The translations under genes and the position numbers were made by a program. A DNA stretch of 64,000 nt, taken from positions 4,898,001 through 4,962,000 of the forward strand of contig JAGYVD010000001.1 in NCBI GenBank assembly GCA_021209875.1, written 5' to 3'. This stretch comes from Rosellinia necatrix. Lineage: Eukaryota > Ascomycota > Sordariomycetes > Xylariales > Xylariaceae. The notes beneath the pieces are model-generated. The model was given only the letters and a program-made list of their open reading frames with translations. It made no database searches and was not told the origin of the DNA. Positions 39,300 through 50,839 of the stretch are shown piece by piece. Position 1 is the first letter of the stretch. Each line of letters starts with the position of its first letter.

Positions 39300-39829
39300 T
39301 TAATTTATTTATATAATTCTAATATATATTAAGCTTTTTTTATTTATAAATTTTTAAAAATTTATCATTTTATTATTAAGCTTTTATATGTTTTAAGCTT
39401 TTATAAGCTTTAAGCTTTTATAGGCTCTTGTAAGCTTTGAGCTTTACTAAAAGCCCAGCCCATGCTGCAATGGGCCCCCAAAGCCCATTTGGGCCGTGGG
39501 TTCTTGGCAATTGGGCTGGGCCCGACAACCCTACTAGTCTAGGGGGCTGACACGCCGGCGTACCTAGCCGTAGCCCTTAGGGCTTGGCATAATAGAGTAC
39601 ACGAGTAGCAGTTCAGGGCCAAGATATTCGTGGTGGACATGTAAGTGCACCTCTTTTGGTTTGAACCTCGTGAATATCAATGAAACTCCTATTCAAGGCC
39701 CTCAGGCACGGACATTACATGGTACAGTACGTATAGTGTACCCATGCGACAATATAAGTGCCACGCGTGAGCTGATCCGCCAGACCTCCCTGAGTATCAT
39801 TTAATCTAATACACTACTCAAGCCTCGAT
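39300..39829. other. AT/GC boundary and kinase upstream region
   Basis: AT-rich until about 39440, with an imperfect tandem of AAGCTTTTATAAGC-like units (about 39390-39450). Then GC-rich DNA with an inverted pair CCCAGCCC (39454-39461) and GGGCTGGG (39513-39520). No gene seen. It is the promoter-side sequence of the kinase at 39830. Confidence 0.6.
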
Positions 39830-41057
39830 ATGAATCCAGGAGCGCCTCAGTCGGTTGAGAGTCTTACAAATTACCATGCTGGCGGCTTTCACCCTGTCCA
39901 TCTCGGGGACACTCTTGCGAGCTATACCGTTATAGATAAGCTTGGGCACGGGGCAACGCGCACAGTCTGGCTTGCGAAACGCAATGCGTTTGAAGATGAG
40001 TGTGTTGGGATCGCCATCTGTTCGGCCTCTGACTCGACCGAAGCCAAGCATGGACCTCTGAAGCAATGGTTGAGGCTCAGAGACGCAGACCCCCGCCATC
40101 CGGGCAGGCCTCATATTTTGGTGCCTGGAGAGCACTTCGAAATCGAGGGTCCCAACGGCCGCCATTTAGCTCTCATTTTCCCTGTTCAAGGCCAATCTGT
40201 CTCAGCGGGTACGAAACGCGGCGAACCTGACTGCCGTCCTCTACATCTGCCTCTGGCGAGACAAGTAATCCGCGATGTTATACTCGGTTTAAGCTACTGT
40301 CACTCTCTTGGGCTCGTCCACGGAGGTAATTTGAAACCATGCCGGCTCTCGTGCTTGGGGCTCTGACAGTGTCTTAGACCTTCACCCAGCCAATATCCTA
40401 TTAGGACTTCCACCTGAGACCAGTCGGTCTACAAGGGCCATGTTTGGCCTTGCCGGGGCTCCTAGAACAGCTGCTGTTACGAGACTTGATGGCGCGACGT
40501 TAGATGCAAGAGCACCTCGCCATGTGGTAGAAAGCATCCTTGCGCGTGAGTTCGACCCCAGCATCTTCACCGGGCTCGCTACCATCGCGGATTGGGGCTC
40601 ATGCTTCTCCGTTCGCGACCCTCCACAGCGAACGGCAGATTCGGGACCCTATCTTGTACCTGAGTTCAATAGCCACACGAAGATCAGTGAGGCAGTAGAT
40701 ATATGGATGCTTGGGTGCCTCATTTTTGAGATATTGACAGGCAAAGACCTATTCGGTGTGAAGGACGACGCCGCTCCCAAGGTTCTCAACGCGATGATGA
40801 ATCTTCTTGGCCCCCCGCCTCAATATATGATGGAGAATTGGTTGTCATTTGTAGAAAACGACGCAGAGTTAGATGTGCCAGATGGGCCAGCCCAATCACT
40901 GCGTGACAAGGTCCAGCGAGCGGTCAGGGCTTCTCATGACGACATGGCTCTCAGTAACGATGAACTAAATCATATAATTACATTGCTGGAGTCAATGCTG
41001 GTGTATGAGCCTTCTGAAAGGCCAGTCGTAGACGAGATTCGAGGTCATCTATATTAG
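39830..41057 (+). CDS. SRPK-like serine/threonine protein kinase, probably catalytically weak or dead
   Basis: Two exons, 39830-40325 and 40378-41057; the 52-bp intron (GTAATT...TTAG, branch CTGAC) joins G|AC to restore the catalytic loop. Product 391 aa. The N-terminus has the YHAGGFHPVHLGD motif typical of fungal SRPK-like kinases, then glycine loop LGHGATRTVW (about 38-47). Where VALKI is expected the protein has VGIAI, so the ATP-anchoring beta3 lysine is alanine (residue 62). Catalytic loop VHGDLHPAN (Asp166, Asn171) and metal motif DWG (Asp237) are present, as is VDIW further on. No signal peptide or membrane segment. It may be a pseudokinase, or use another lysine. It is the first gene next to the AT-rich block, and the start used is the first ATG ahead of the family motif. 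Confidence 0.85.
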
Positions 41058-41644
41058 TGGATTAGCGCAAACCATGAGAAGCCATCCGGGGTCCTGCATT
41101 TCTTTCTTTGGCGCCTGACTGTATTTCTTGGAGTTTTTTTTACAGGGGTCAGGGCCTATTTATATAACCCTTCTCCAACATTTTTATTTAGCAGCATATG
41201 ATCCGCTCGAATACGTTAGAAATTTGTTTATTTAGCACGGCCTTAGTAATAAAAAGAAACTAAAAAAAGCCCACGCTCCCCCCAAATACAAGTACTATAT
41301 ACTTACGGATCGAGTATGCCCTGTTAAATTGTGATGTTCAGAATATCCAGAGTGAGGTCTAGTCACTGTGAGGTAGCAGCTAAGTCGCAGGTGGATAGCT
41401 TAGTATAGGGGCAGGGCTCAATATCATTGATTCCTGAGCCTACCATCTAGGTGGGAGGCCTTCAGTCCTTATATACACAGTTATGCCCTTAGAGCTACCC
41501 CCTAGGGTAGCTGGTACCTCGCTATGTGATCCATTGGCCTGACACTATATGATCCATTTATCTGACAAACTGCTCCTGGTTCCCTCATCCTCGCGGGCAG
41601 ACCTCAACTGTACAGAAACATCGTGCACATACTCGAATGGCAGG
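41058..41644. other. Intergenic, with hairpin-containing upstream region of amidase
   Basis: No gene found. At 41489-41511 a hairpin AGCTACCC-CCTA-GGGTAGCT stands in a GC-rich stretch (about 41330-41560) that resembles the small hairpin inserts of the AT block in style, but no duplication was identified. An in-frame ATG at 41549 could add 32 codons to the amidase; the ATG at 41645 is preferred because a hydrophobic segment follows it directly. Confidence 0.5.
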
Positions 41645-43477
41645 ATGTTCACTACCATTTTGCAGATTCCGCTTTTGTTTGTAACATATTTCACGACAAA
41701 AGATGAGGCACTCAAAAAATCGAATTTAAACCCGTTCCCCATGCCTCTATGTGATGGATATACTCTAGAAGAAATTTCCATTACCCAACTCCAGGCCGCC
41801 TATCACGAGGGGTATCTTAACACATCTCAGGTAGTAAGGTGCTTCATAGAAAGAACTCGGCAGACGAATGGGTGGTCAAAGTTAGTTTACTCTCCTTACC
41901 TAAAGCAATTGAGAGTTGCAGCGACTGACAGCGACCCAGTTCTATACAGGAGACAAACCCAGACGCGCTTCTCGATGCGATAAAACTAGATCAGGAACGG
42001 GCCGATGGCAACATCAGGGGGCCCCTCCATGGGATCCCATATGTAGTGAAGGACAACATAGCAACATACGACGAGATGGAGACCACAGCAGGCTCTTGGA
42101 TGCTGATGGGTTCCAAGGTTCCCCGCGACGCCTTCGTAGTTTCGAGACTCCGTGCCGCCGGCGCGATCCTACTAGGCAAAGCGACACTGACGGAATGGGC
42201 GCATATGAGAAGTAGCAATTTGAGCGAGGGTTATTCCGCTCGTGGGGGCCAGGGAAGAAGTCCTTACAACTTCACTGTCAGCCCAGGGGGGAGTAGCTCG
42301 GGGAGTGCGGTTTCAGTGGCAGCGAATCAGTGTGTATTCAGCCTTGGGACCGAGACCGACGGTAGCGTCGTGATACCAGCCGAGAGAAATGCCTTGGTAG
42401 GTATCAAACCGACGGTGGGGTTGACCTCGCGCAACGGCGTTGTACCAGAGACAAGGCATATGGATACTGTAGGGGTGTTTGGACGAACGGTTAAAGACGC
42501 GGCACTTGCTCTAGATGGTATCTATGGCGTTGACCCTAGGGATCGCTTTACTGAGCAACAACAAGGAAATACGCCTGAACAGGGATTCGCCCGATTTGTT
42601 GCCAGCAAGGACGCTTTGCGGGGTGCAAGGTTCGGCATTCCGTGGGACAGTTTCTGGGCTCTCAATTCTCCGGAACAGAATCTTGAACTAACCAAGATCT
42701 TGGAGGTTTTAACCAGCGAGGGCGCTACTGTCGTGAATGGGACAGAAATAGGAGGCAAGGAAATCCTCGTCAACCCTACGGGATGGGATTGGGATTGGAG
42801 AGGGAAGATGGGATTCCCAAACGAAAGCGCGTATACTGGCAAGCCAAAGTCCCTGCTAGTAGTCTAGTCCCCCCGTTCGCCAAAAAGGAGTGAAGTCTAA
42901 TATGTTGGGCTTCTAGTTGTCAAGGTCGACTTCTATAATGACATCAAATCCTACCTATCCGAGCTAGGCGACAACTCCATCAAATCCGTCGAAGACATAA
43001 TCGAGTATAACCTCGACGCACGCGGTTCCGAAGGAGGCGTCCCGGGCGTGAATTCCGGGTTCCTGGGGGGGCAAGAGCGCTTCCACGAGTCAGCAGCGAC
43101 AAGGGGGGGTCGAGGATGATACATACCGATCCGCCCTATCGTTTACTCAGTCGACGTCTAGGCGTGGCATCGACAGCGCGCTGGGAGGCGACGCTGGTGG
43201 CCCTCTCGACGCCTTGTTGGTCCCGACCGACGTCCAACAAGCGGCAAGTGTAGCTGCACAGGCAGGCTATCCCCTCGTCACAGTACCAGCCGGGGTGAAT
43301 CAAACAAGAACGGGCATGCCATACGGATTGATGCTCATGGGGACAGCGTGGAGCGAGGCGACGTTGGTAAAGTGGGCGAGTGCTATTGAGGACGCGATTA
43401 CCACCCGATCCGGAGGCAGACCCCTCCCGGAGTGGAGGGATTACAGACGGAGGGTACTACCTATCATTTATGAGTGA
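41645..43477 (+). CDS. Amidase-signature hydrolase, one frameshift in a 7-G run
   Basis: Hydrolyses amide bonds; substrate unknown. Exons 41645-41880, 41940-42838 and 42917-43477. Intron 1 is GTTAGT...CCAG; intron 2 begins GCAAGC and ends CTAG, a GC-AG intron, and rejoins YT|VKVDFYND. Product about 564 aa once the frame is repaired. The N-terminus is hydrophobic (MFTTILQIPLLFVTYF), a possible signal peptide. The Ser-cisSer-Lys triad is visible: Lys in VVKDN (about 116), serines in SPGGSSSGS (about 198) and nucleophile Ser in GTETDGS (about 220). Seven G at 43103-43109 put the last third out of frame; six would keep it, and the frame after it (DALLVPTDV to VLPIIYE) is clearly family-like. This may be a sequencing error or a fresh inactivating mutation. 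An alternative for intron 1 ends at the AG at 41949. Confidence 0.83.
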
Positions 43478-44999
43478 GCGGATTTCAGTCGAGTCGGTAT
43501 GGCGGTGGTAAGCAGTTCATTCTTGGCAGTTGCCTACTAGTTGTCCCACCTTGCCGCATGCACTTATGTACCCCGCAGCTGTGACGGGGTAGGTTCTCTC
43601 CCTGTCTTCTCTCCCTGTCTTCTCTCCCTATCTCTTCCTATTTTTAGCATAGGGCGTTTCTACCCTACGACATTCCCTCATCCAGCATGCTAACATGCCA
43701 ATAAAGGTATTCTATACCCTGCCTAGTTCGCATATCTAATTCCCATATATATGAATTGTCTCCCCCTTCTTAAATCCATAGGACGGGTTCAGGTCGACTC
43801 CTGTCCGCGCCGGCCAGTGGTGGTGCCACGGCCTCCTCCTCGTATCTGTCTTGTCTCGGACTGTCGCCCGCGGTTTGGCCTCCGGCGGGTTGGCATCCGC
43901 CACTTGAGAGATGGGGACGGGGACGGAGGGCAATAGGTCGGACATAATCGCCCTATGGCATACCGCGGGGTTAGCGCCGTGTGCCTAAGGCAAGGAAATC
44001 TAAGGAGCTGGTAGAGGCCCACGAGTAAACAACAGTCAACCACACACGTTCCCAAGAGGTCAGTTGCAGTATCTTCAAGATATATATTTGTAGTCGAGTA
44101 TAGGTGTAGATACTTGGACCTTTGTCTTGGATCTGTGTGAAGAGTGTGGTGCTCGGACGAGCGAATCTTTATTAACTGGTTTCGAGTGGGCATAGTTAGA
44201 AAAATCCTGACTAAAACAACATGATGGACCATATCGCCATGTATTTCCTTCTCTCCCCTCCCCCCGCTTTCCTTTTTTTCTTTTTTTTTCTTTTTTTTTT
44301 TTTCTCTCTCTCTCTCTCTCTCTCTCCATCTTTCGTTTTCTCTTTTCCTGTTTTTCTTTTTTTGTTTTTTGTATTTTGTTAAACGCCAATACCGCCTACA
44401 TACAGATCATGGGACATTCCAGAAAAGGAAACCCCTACCGACCCGGCTACCACGCCACCCGGCCGCAACCAATCGGGTGTAATATGCCATGCTGCAACTG
44501 AGGGGATTTAGAAAAAAAGAACAATGGAAAATTACCCGACAAACAATACAGAAAACTGGTGGCATGCTGGTGTCGAGGGTCTTGGGAGTAACCTTGTCTA
44601 TTTGCTTCTGCTCTGCCATTCTAAGAGCAGCCCAGAACTTTGGTTGATTTCAAGATACCTCCGCGTTCCCCATTGGAGCAGCGAGCTGCTGTCGGGCTGC
44701 AATTCAAACGCAGCTATCGCAACAATGCATGCAATGGTTGCGTCATGCCAAGCTCTCAGCCGGCAGGAGGGCGTAGAGGCATTGACGTGGCATGGTGGTT
44801 TCCAATGAAGGTGTTCGGCTACATACACCGGGGCAGTGGCGGTAGTTGGGCAGTAGGCAGTAGGGTGTAACTACGTTACGCTACTCAATCGTTCTAAAAC
44901 CGGATAGCAATCAATGTTTAGGGTGAATATGTATGCCGACCCCGGAGACACCGTTTTGACCGCTCTTACCATCGCCATCCAAGCGTCGGATCTGAGGAG
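43478..44999. other. Intergenic region with simple repeats
   Basis: No convincing gene. Contains a 13-bp pyrimidine unit (TCTCTCCCTGTCT) repeated about three times at 43593-43635. A long polypyrimidine tract at about 44253-44375 includes a (CT)n run. Short frames here are low-complexity or lack any conserved look. Confidence 0.6.
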
Positions 45000-46137
45000 A
45001 TGGGATCCGTTAATGACTCTCTCGCCCGCCTCCCAAAGGTCGACGGAGAAATTTATTTCCTAGAGAAGAATGACCTCTTCATTGAGGAGAAACCCTACGC
45101 TTTTCGATATGAAGTCGAAAACGATCAGGTTCCGCAAACTAATATGACGATGAAAGCGTCGCCTGTAGAGATACGCAATATACGGGGTCACGAGTACCGC
45201 TTTACTCTAGAAGGCAACGGCTTCGAGGTGATGAAGCTGGAAGAAGAGATATCTTACGACGATTTCCATGATGTAAAAACCGTCCAGATGTATCTCGACG
45301 TTATATCTGATATGATCCGCACAAGGCTGCAAGCTAGCTCGGTCAAGGCGTTTCGGTACGGAGTGAGTTTCCACGTTGGCAACCTGTAGACATTACTAAA
45401 CCATTTATATCAGCTGAGGAAACGACACCCTGGGTTCCCTGTGTCTACGGGGGAGAAATATGATTTTGACCAACCAACCTCTGTGGCGCATGTGGGTAGG
45501 TAGTCCCAACGAGGTTTCCGGGAGCGGAGATTTATAGCTTTACTCATCTAGACACTACACCCCCCGAGATGCTTGAGTGTTTAAGGAGGCTGCACCCGAA
45601 CGACACGGAGGTCACCTTCAAGAGATGTCAATGGATCAAGTATGATTCCAGTACTTTTTAAATGCGGTTTTTTTTTAAAAAAAAAAAAACGAAAAGAAAA
45701 AAAAGTAGGGATGACGAGAGGCTGACTTATTGTTCACTTTCCAGCGTTTGGAAGCCGCTGAGAGGCCCGCTCAACGACTGGCCCCTGGTAGTCTGCGATG
45801 CTTCAACAGTGGACCGGGAACGCGATTTTGCCGCCGCCGACCTCTTGTATCCCGAACTTGCGACTGAAAACTTCCAGGTGCATTACAGCAATGAGTTCCT
45901 CTGGTATTATCTTGCCGGGCAGGCTACAGACGAGATGATGGTGTTTATACAAGCCGACTCGGAGGATGACGCCGTCTCGGGTAGGTTTCGTCTATCGGAC
46001 CTGGCAACTGGAGACTGCCCCATGTTGACATGCTATTAGGTGTGCCACACTGCTCGTTTTACAACCCGTTGGTTTCCCCTGGTGAGCAGCCAAGAGAGAG
46101 CATTGAAGTCCGGTTATTAGTTTGTTATGATACATAA
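45000..46137 (+). CDS. CmcJ/AsaB-like non-haem iron, 2-oxoglutarate-dependent hydroxylase
   Basis: Five exons: 45000-45362, 45414-45495, 45552-45639, 45745-45980 and 46040-46137; total 867 nt, 288 aa. Every join restores family sequence (FRYG-LRKRHPGFP, SVAHV-DTTP, QWI-NVWKPLRGPL, VSG-VPHCSF). The iron ligands of this family can be assigned as His147 and Asp149 (HVD) and His260 (PHCSF), with a candidate 2-oxoglutarate arginine in the IEVR motif (Arg281). WYYLAGQ and PLRGPLNDWPL motifs are also typical. Cytosolic, no signal peptide. Relatives are often in secondary-metabolite clusters, but none is evident here apart from the amidase next door. Intron 3 (105 bp) is longer than the others because it holds a T9A13 tract (45668-45689). 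Confidence 0.87.
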
Positions 46138-47005
46138 ATTATAAACTCGGCAGATAGGTAGGTCCGACGAGCCGATTGGTTGAAGATGCATTATAGAATC
46201 CATGCTCCTCGATCCGAGCCGGCTTCGTTGGTCTGGGGTAAAATTCGAGAACACTTAATCTACATCACCAACAGGGCATACCGCGCAGCGTAAATAGCAT
46301 GTATTCTGGGGGGGAGCGTGAGCCTAATACGGGTCGCTTTCGGTACGAGGCCGCAGCTAAAGGTGTAGCAAACGTATGCTTATCCTTTAGCGTCGAATTC
46401 GGTACGTGGTCGGGCCTAAAAAGCTAGCCGGAAAAGTGCCCTACGCTATATATGCTATCTACTGACTAAAAAAAACCTAATCCTTCTCTGGTGGCCTGTT
46501 GCTATCGGGTGGTAGGTGGGACAAATTCGGGGCTATTTCGAGCCCAATATGCCTGAAAGTTGGGGTTATAGAAGGGGAAGTTGGGTGGTGGAGCCCTGAC
46601 CCTAGTAGAACCCAATCATTATAGTAGTTACACTAATATGCACAACATACACTACAACATGCATACACGTAAATAGTGTACCGTAGTGCGATCCACAACA
46701 CGGTTCATGCGGCCGTTTCAATCATGGTTAATACATGCCGACCTGCAGTCCTTCGGGCATCAAACGACTATCTGACACCCCTGTAGATCAGACTTGCCCC
46801 GTAATGACAGGGATGGGTTTTGGTAATGTAGATCACCAAATAGCTAACTTCAACATCAATTGAACACAAACTAGCCGCGTGCCGACTCAGTCCCGACCAA
46901 GCTGTGACAATAAAATTCCGTCATAACATCCTTAGTATTTCCCGAAATTTATTAATCTGCCTCGGCACGTGACCCCCAAATACTCTACACTCTGATTAGA
47001 ACAGG
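46138..47005. other. Intergenic, nothing recognised
   Basis: Single-copy-looking DNA of mixed composition between the convergent oxygenase and glycosyltransferase genes. It must contain both 3' UTRs. No RNA gene, repeat or frame could be supported. Confidence 0.5.
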
Positions 47006-48386
47006 TTAAGTTCTAGGAAGATGAGAGAAGGGGAGGGCTGAACATGCCTTATGGAGAGTAAGCCAGGCGTAGAGCACGACCGTCGCGCGTATGTAAACGT
47101 AGAGGCAGACTGCCGGCAGGAGGGAGATCATGGTCCAATGACTCAAACACGGAAGATGTTCGAGTATAGTGAGGCCTATGGTGGCACATATATGCTCGGC
47201 CCAAAGATAGAAAACGCAGGCCCTGACAACAGAGAAGTCACAGTTCAGCATGGCTTCTTTGATGGCAACAATGCGAAACGTACCCTGTATCTGTTCCGCA
47301 ACCGAGTTCCGATTGGGGGCTCATGTATAAAAAAAATAACGAAAAGATCTCCAACAGTATCGAGACATCCGAGATGTAATAAATGACGAGATTAATCACC
47401 GCTCGAGCGCGGAGGGGACCTCGCCCGCTCCTGAAGCCGTAAAAGAGATCGCTGAGATAATAACGCGTTGTATCTCTTTGCCATCTCAGTAGTTGTTTGA
47501 GATAGGCGGAGCTTGGCAAGGATAGGACTATCGTAGCTGCGTTTGGGTCATTTTCGAACCATGTTTCCCACCCTTCACGCACCACCCAGGCCGTAAAGGC
47601 ATTGTCATCGCCTGTTTTGATGGGGAACCTACCCAGCCACTTGTCATGAAGGAAGTAGTCGTAAAAGGCCTGCCTCTGGAAAATGCGCGTTCGATACGCG
47701 GCTAACCGGCCGGAAAGATTGAGGACCTGGCCGCCGTTTAGGTAGGCTACGGTCGCATGTTGCACGTTCCGTCGCAGGATGTTGAGAAGGCCGAACTGCT
47801 CCCATGAAGTGAAGTATTTCCCATTCATCGGGGCGACGTCGTGAAAGGCCGTGGCGCCGCCCACGCGGGGATGCTGAAGTGGCCGCAGGACGCCATCTAG
47901 AGTGCCGGGCATCCACTGTGATCGATCATCGGCGATCACGAAAAAGGGGGTCTCCACGAGCCGCACAGCAGTTGCGTATTGCAACCGCGCCGACGGCTTC
48001 TCCACGAAGTGTAGCGATATTCTGGGGTCATCGAGGCTTCCGACTAACTTGGCTACATGGGGATATTTTGACTTGATAGTCACGATGATAATTGCAGAAG
48101 GGTCGGACTTGAGCCATCGGGAGAGAACTTCTCCGTATCGGGGCTCCGTTCCTAGGGTTATGGACACTATGGTAGCCCGCCGCCGGAGATCTGCGTCACA
48201 GGAGGTGCTACGAGGAAACGGCGCCAATTTCTTGTAGCACCAAAATCCCACTAACCCAAGAACGAGGCGGGCATAGCGGAGGATTCTACTACCAGCACGG
48301 TTAGTGTGTCTGGAGTAGTGAGATTCGCAAATCGCCCGTACATGATAATAAGTAAGAAACCCATCTGTGAATGTTTGGGTGACCAA
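47006..48386 (-). CDS. Family 2 glycosyltransferase, membrane-bound, polysaccharide synthase type
   Basis: Exon 1 is 48386-47284, then a 61-bp intron (GTACGT...GTCAG), then exon 2 is 47222-47006; 439 aa. An N-terminal hydrophobic stretch (LVLGLVGFWCY, about 42-52) precedes the GT2 domain. Motifs in order: VIADDRSQW (about 150-158, nucleotide-sugar/metal Asp), TGDD (258-261, catalytic Asp) and QLLRW (298-302), the processive-synthase QxxRW. Hydrophobic segments follow (INLVIYYISDVSILLEIFSLFFLY, and in exon 2 after ACVFYLW). It resembles fungal Cps1-type proteins that build or export a surface polysaccharide; the sugar is unknown. The stretch SPQSELGCGTDTG before the splice is unlike the family, so a further intron there is possible. 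Upstream exons cannot be excluded. Confidence 0.78.
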
Positions 48387-50839
48387 GGGTGGCGGCTCAA
48401 GCGCGTGATATCTGACAGCCGCACTTATACCACGGTTGCTTATGCTAAGGTTGTAGCCTAGCTAGCTGTCCGAGCCCCAAAGATTTAGCTAGTGATCATG
48501 ATTTCCGCTATCCTTGGCCGTCATAGCGGGGTATAAATGGGTAGAACCAGAGAGCGACCCCTCACGGTCGAGGTCATTTTCTTCTTGCTGAAGGTATGCA
48601 TGCAGGCGTGTAAAGACATCAGCACTAGGCTTAGGTGTGTATAGATGCTGCCCAATTTTGCAGTCCGCTTATCAGGCGCCCATCACTAAGCCCGATGTGA
48701 CCAAAGGAACATTCTGTCTGCGCAATGAGGGTGCTCCCAACGGAGATATCATTGTCGCCGCATCCAAATGGTTGTTAAAAGCCACAAAATTGAGATGTAC
48801 TCTCCGTAAGTGGTCATGGTCCCCTTCGGCTTCGGGGCGTATCCTGAAGGTGGGATCCTTCTAACAGGATAGGACGCCTCATGATGCGCAGTAGGGTGGG
48901 TGGAGATATGCATCTTAAGCACAGCATCGCTGACTGACTCCAACAACCTTAGTGTATTGGAAGATCCCTGTAGGCAACCAATATAGATTTTCCACCATGA
49001 ATACGAGAACCATGAGCCGAGAGTGTCCAAGGCTGCCCATTAACACGATCAAATGAGCTCCTCTTCCGCTCTTGACTATAAGGCGATACGAATAACTATT
49101 TCCACGTATATGCCCAACGTAGACACGAAATTGCCGTTATAGCCGCTGCCACACATATGACACGCTAGCTTGGGCGCAATGCTTAATTAAGATCTGAAAC
49201 TGAACGAATCGGTTATTCGCCTCAATATCAATATTGTGGTTACTAAAAGTGCCTCGAAAGTAAGGCTTTGGTCGACCTAGTTGTGAGGATTGCAGGCTAC
49301 GTGGGTGACGTGGTGGCACATGAGCCTCCTCCGGGTGATGCCTGCAAAGGATGTTGGGTGGTTCACAGACGGCTGTCAGGGGGATAATGCTTCCCACATG
49401 TTTCCGGTGTCCAATACATATGAGCCGCCCCGTACATGTACGAGACCACGACTAACGGATCGAGAAAATGAGCGAGTGCTATTGTTGGAGATGTGGTTGC
49501 TGCTAGCAAAGGGAAGGGGTAAAACACCTTCGGTAGTTTACTTCATTAGATACGAAGAGATTCAGTTAGAAGTATATGTGTCATCCTTATCCCCAATGGA
49601 ACCGCTCTTCCTGCTAATAGCATGTTGGTTGTGTTACATTTAGAAAATTTATCGCGGAGTTTCGGACATAGCTTTTGCTCACAAGGCTCGGCAACTCACC
49701 CCCTATTGTGTATATTGTTCTCTCATTGGGTGCTTGCCCCAAAATGATATCTCACTGTTTTCTAACCAAGTTCCGAGAAAGCTTGCTAGGCAGACTAAAC
49801 CGATATTAGTTACTAGCATTGGAAGGTGACTTCTAAGAAGGGAGAACTGAGAACTGTGTCCTTCTCATAATCGATAGTCGATCTGAATCATAGAACACCG
49901 TTCTCACTCGGAGTTTGAATATAAATATATCTTCTTCAGCTTCAACAATATCGACCCAAGCACACAGGCTCGTACAAGAACTCAAAGATACCAGACAAAA
50001 AGGGACTCCAAGCCTTTAATCAACGTGAAACTTGCATGGGTATGTCAAAGGGGAATGTTTCGTCGTGTTTCTGAACTGACATTCAGAGCATAAGAGCTCA
50101 CTGATGATATCTCGGACACAACAGTTTTATAGAGACTTTCTAAAGTGAAAATGAAAATATATTCTATTATCCGTAAATTCTATGACTTCCAACGAGTAGA
50201 TGGCATATGTCGGTAGATAGGATGTAGCATGAGGTACAATACTATGGGGTTGACACTAATGTATCCTGTTTATGTATATAATAAGGGCTTAATATCTCTC
50301 TTATATAATTAGCAATACTCAATAATTTCGCTCATAGACTCTCATATACCTATTACATCACGAGTATGAAAGTGTTGCTTGATGGTGGGTTGGCCGCTTA
50401 TATACCGTTAATTCTAACCAGGATTAACGGCGCCGTTTTCTCGTCACATAACCAATAACAGATAACAAATTTATGACTTAGTAACTACTGTCACCTTTTT
50501 TTTTTTTAAAATTAAAATCAATAACATTTCCGTCATCTCTAACACCTCGTTTGTCTATTCGCTACGATAATCGTAAAATATCCGATAATTAATTAAGGCT
50601 TCATAACATGACTGATTTTTGTTCGTGAGGCTGTGGTGACACAGGGGGCTATCAATCGGGGTTTCTAATATCTAAGGGAGGGAGGTTCCTGCTTCTAACA
50701 TTGTTTTTTGGTCATCTATAGCACATTAGATGGTGTGCGATGACGCGGATTGGGTTGTAAGGCGTTTTCAATTTTTGTAGGGTTAGCGGAGGTCTCTGCG
50801 CCTATTTAGAAAACCTCCCTGCTAGGTTCCTACATCTAA
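48387..50839. other. Long intergenic region with possible LTR scraps
   Basis: No gene supported. At about 49860-49975 and 50205-50356 the sequence has the look of retrotransposon LTR tails (TATAAATATAT, then pyrimidine/AAC-rich; and TCTCTTATATAATTAGCAATA ending CTATTACA). No repeat partner or target duplication was found. The 3' end of the leucyl-tRNA synthetase gene lies just beyond. Confidence 0.4.
50205..50356 (+). repeat. Possible solo LTR fragment (Copia-like tail)
   Basis: The segment TCTCTTATATAATTAGCAATA through CTATTACA is similar in style to U5 regions of fungal Copia LTRs. The start is uncertain and there is no flanking duplication, so this is a suggestion only. Confidence 0.25.

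Noticed and set aside
44075..44389. 104-codon minus-strand Lys/Glu/Arg-rich frame
   Set aside because: Encoded by a polypurine/polypyrimidine tract; low complexity.
47051..47386. 111-codon plus-strand frame
   Set aside because: Antisense shadow of the glycosyltransferase C-terminal exons.
48637..49643. Several 75-117 codon frames on both strands
   Set aside because: No family resemblance, no consistent splice structure; frames of this size occur by chance.
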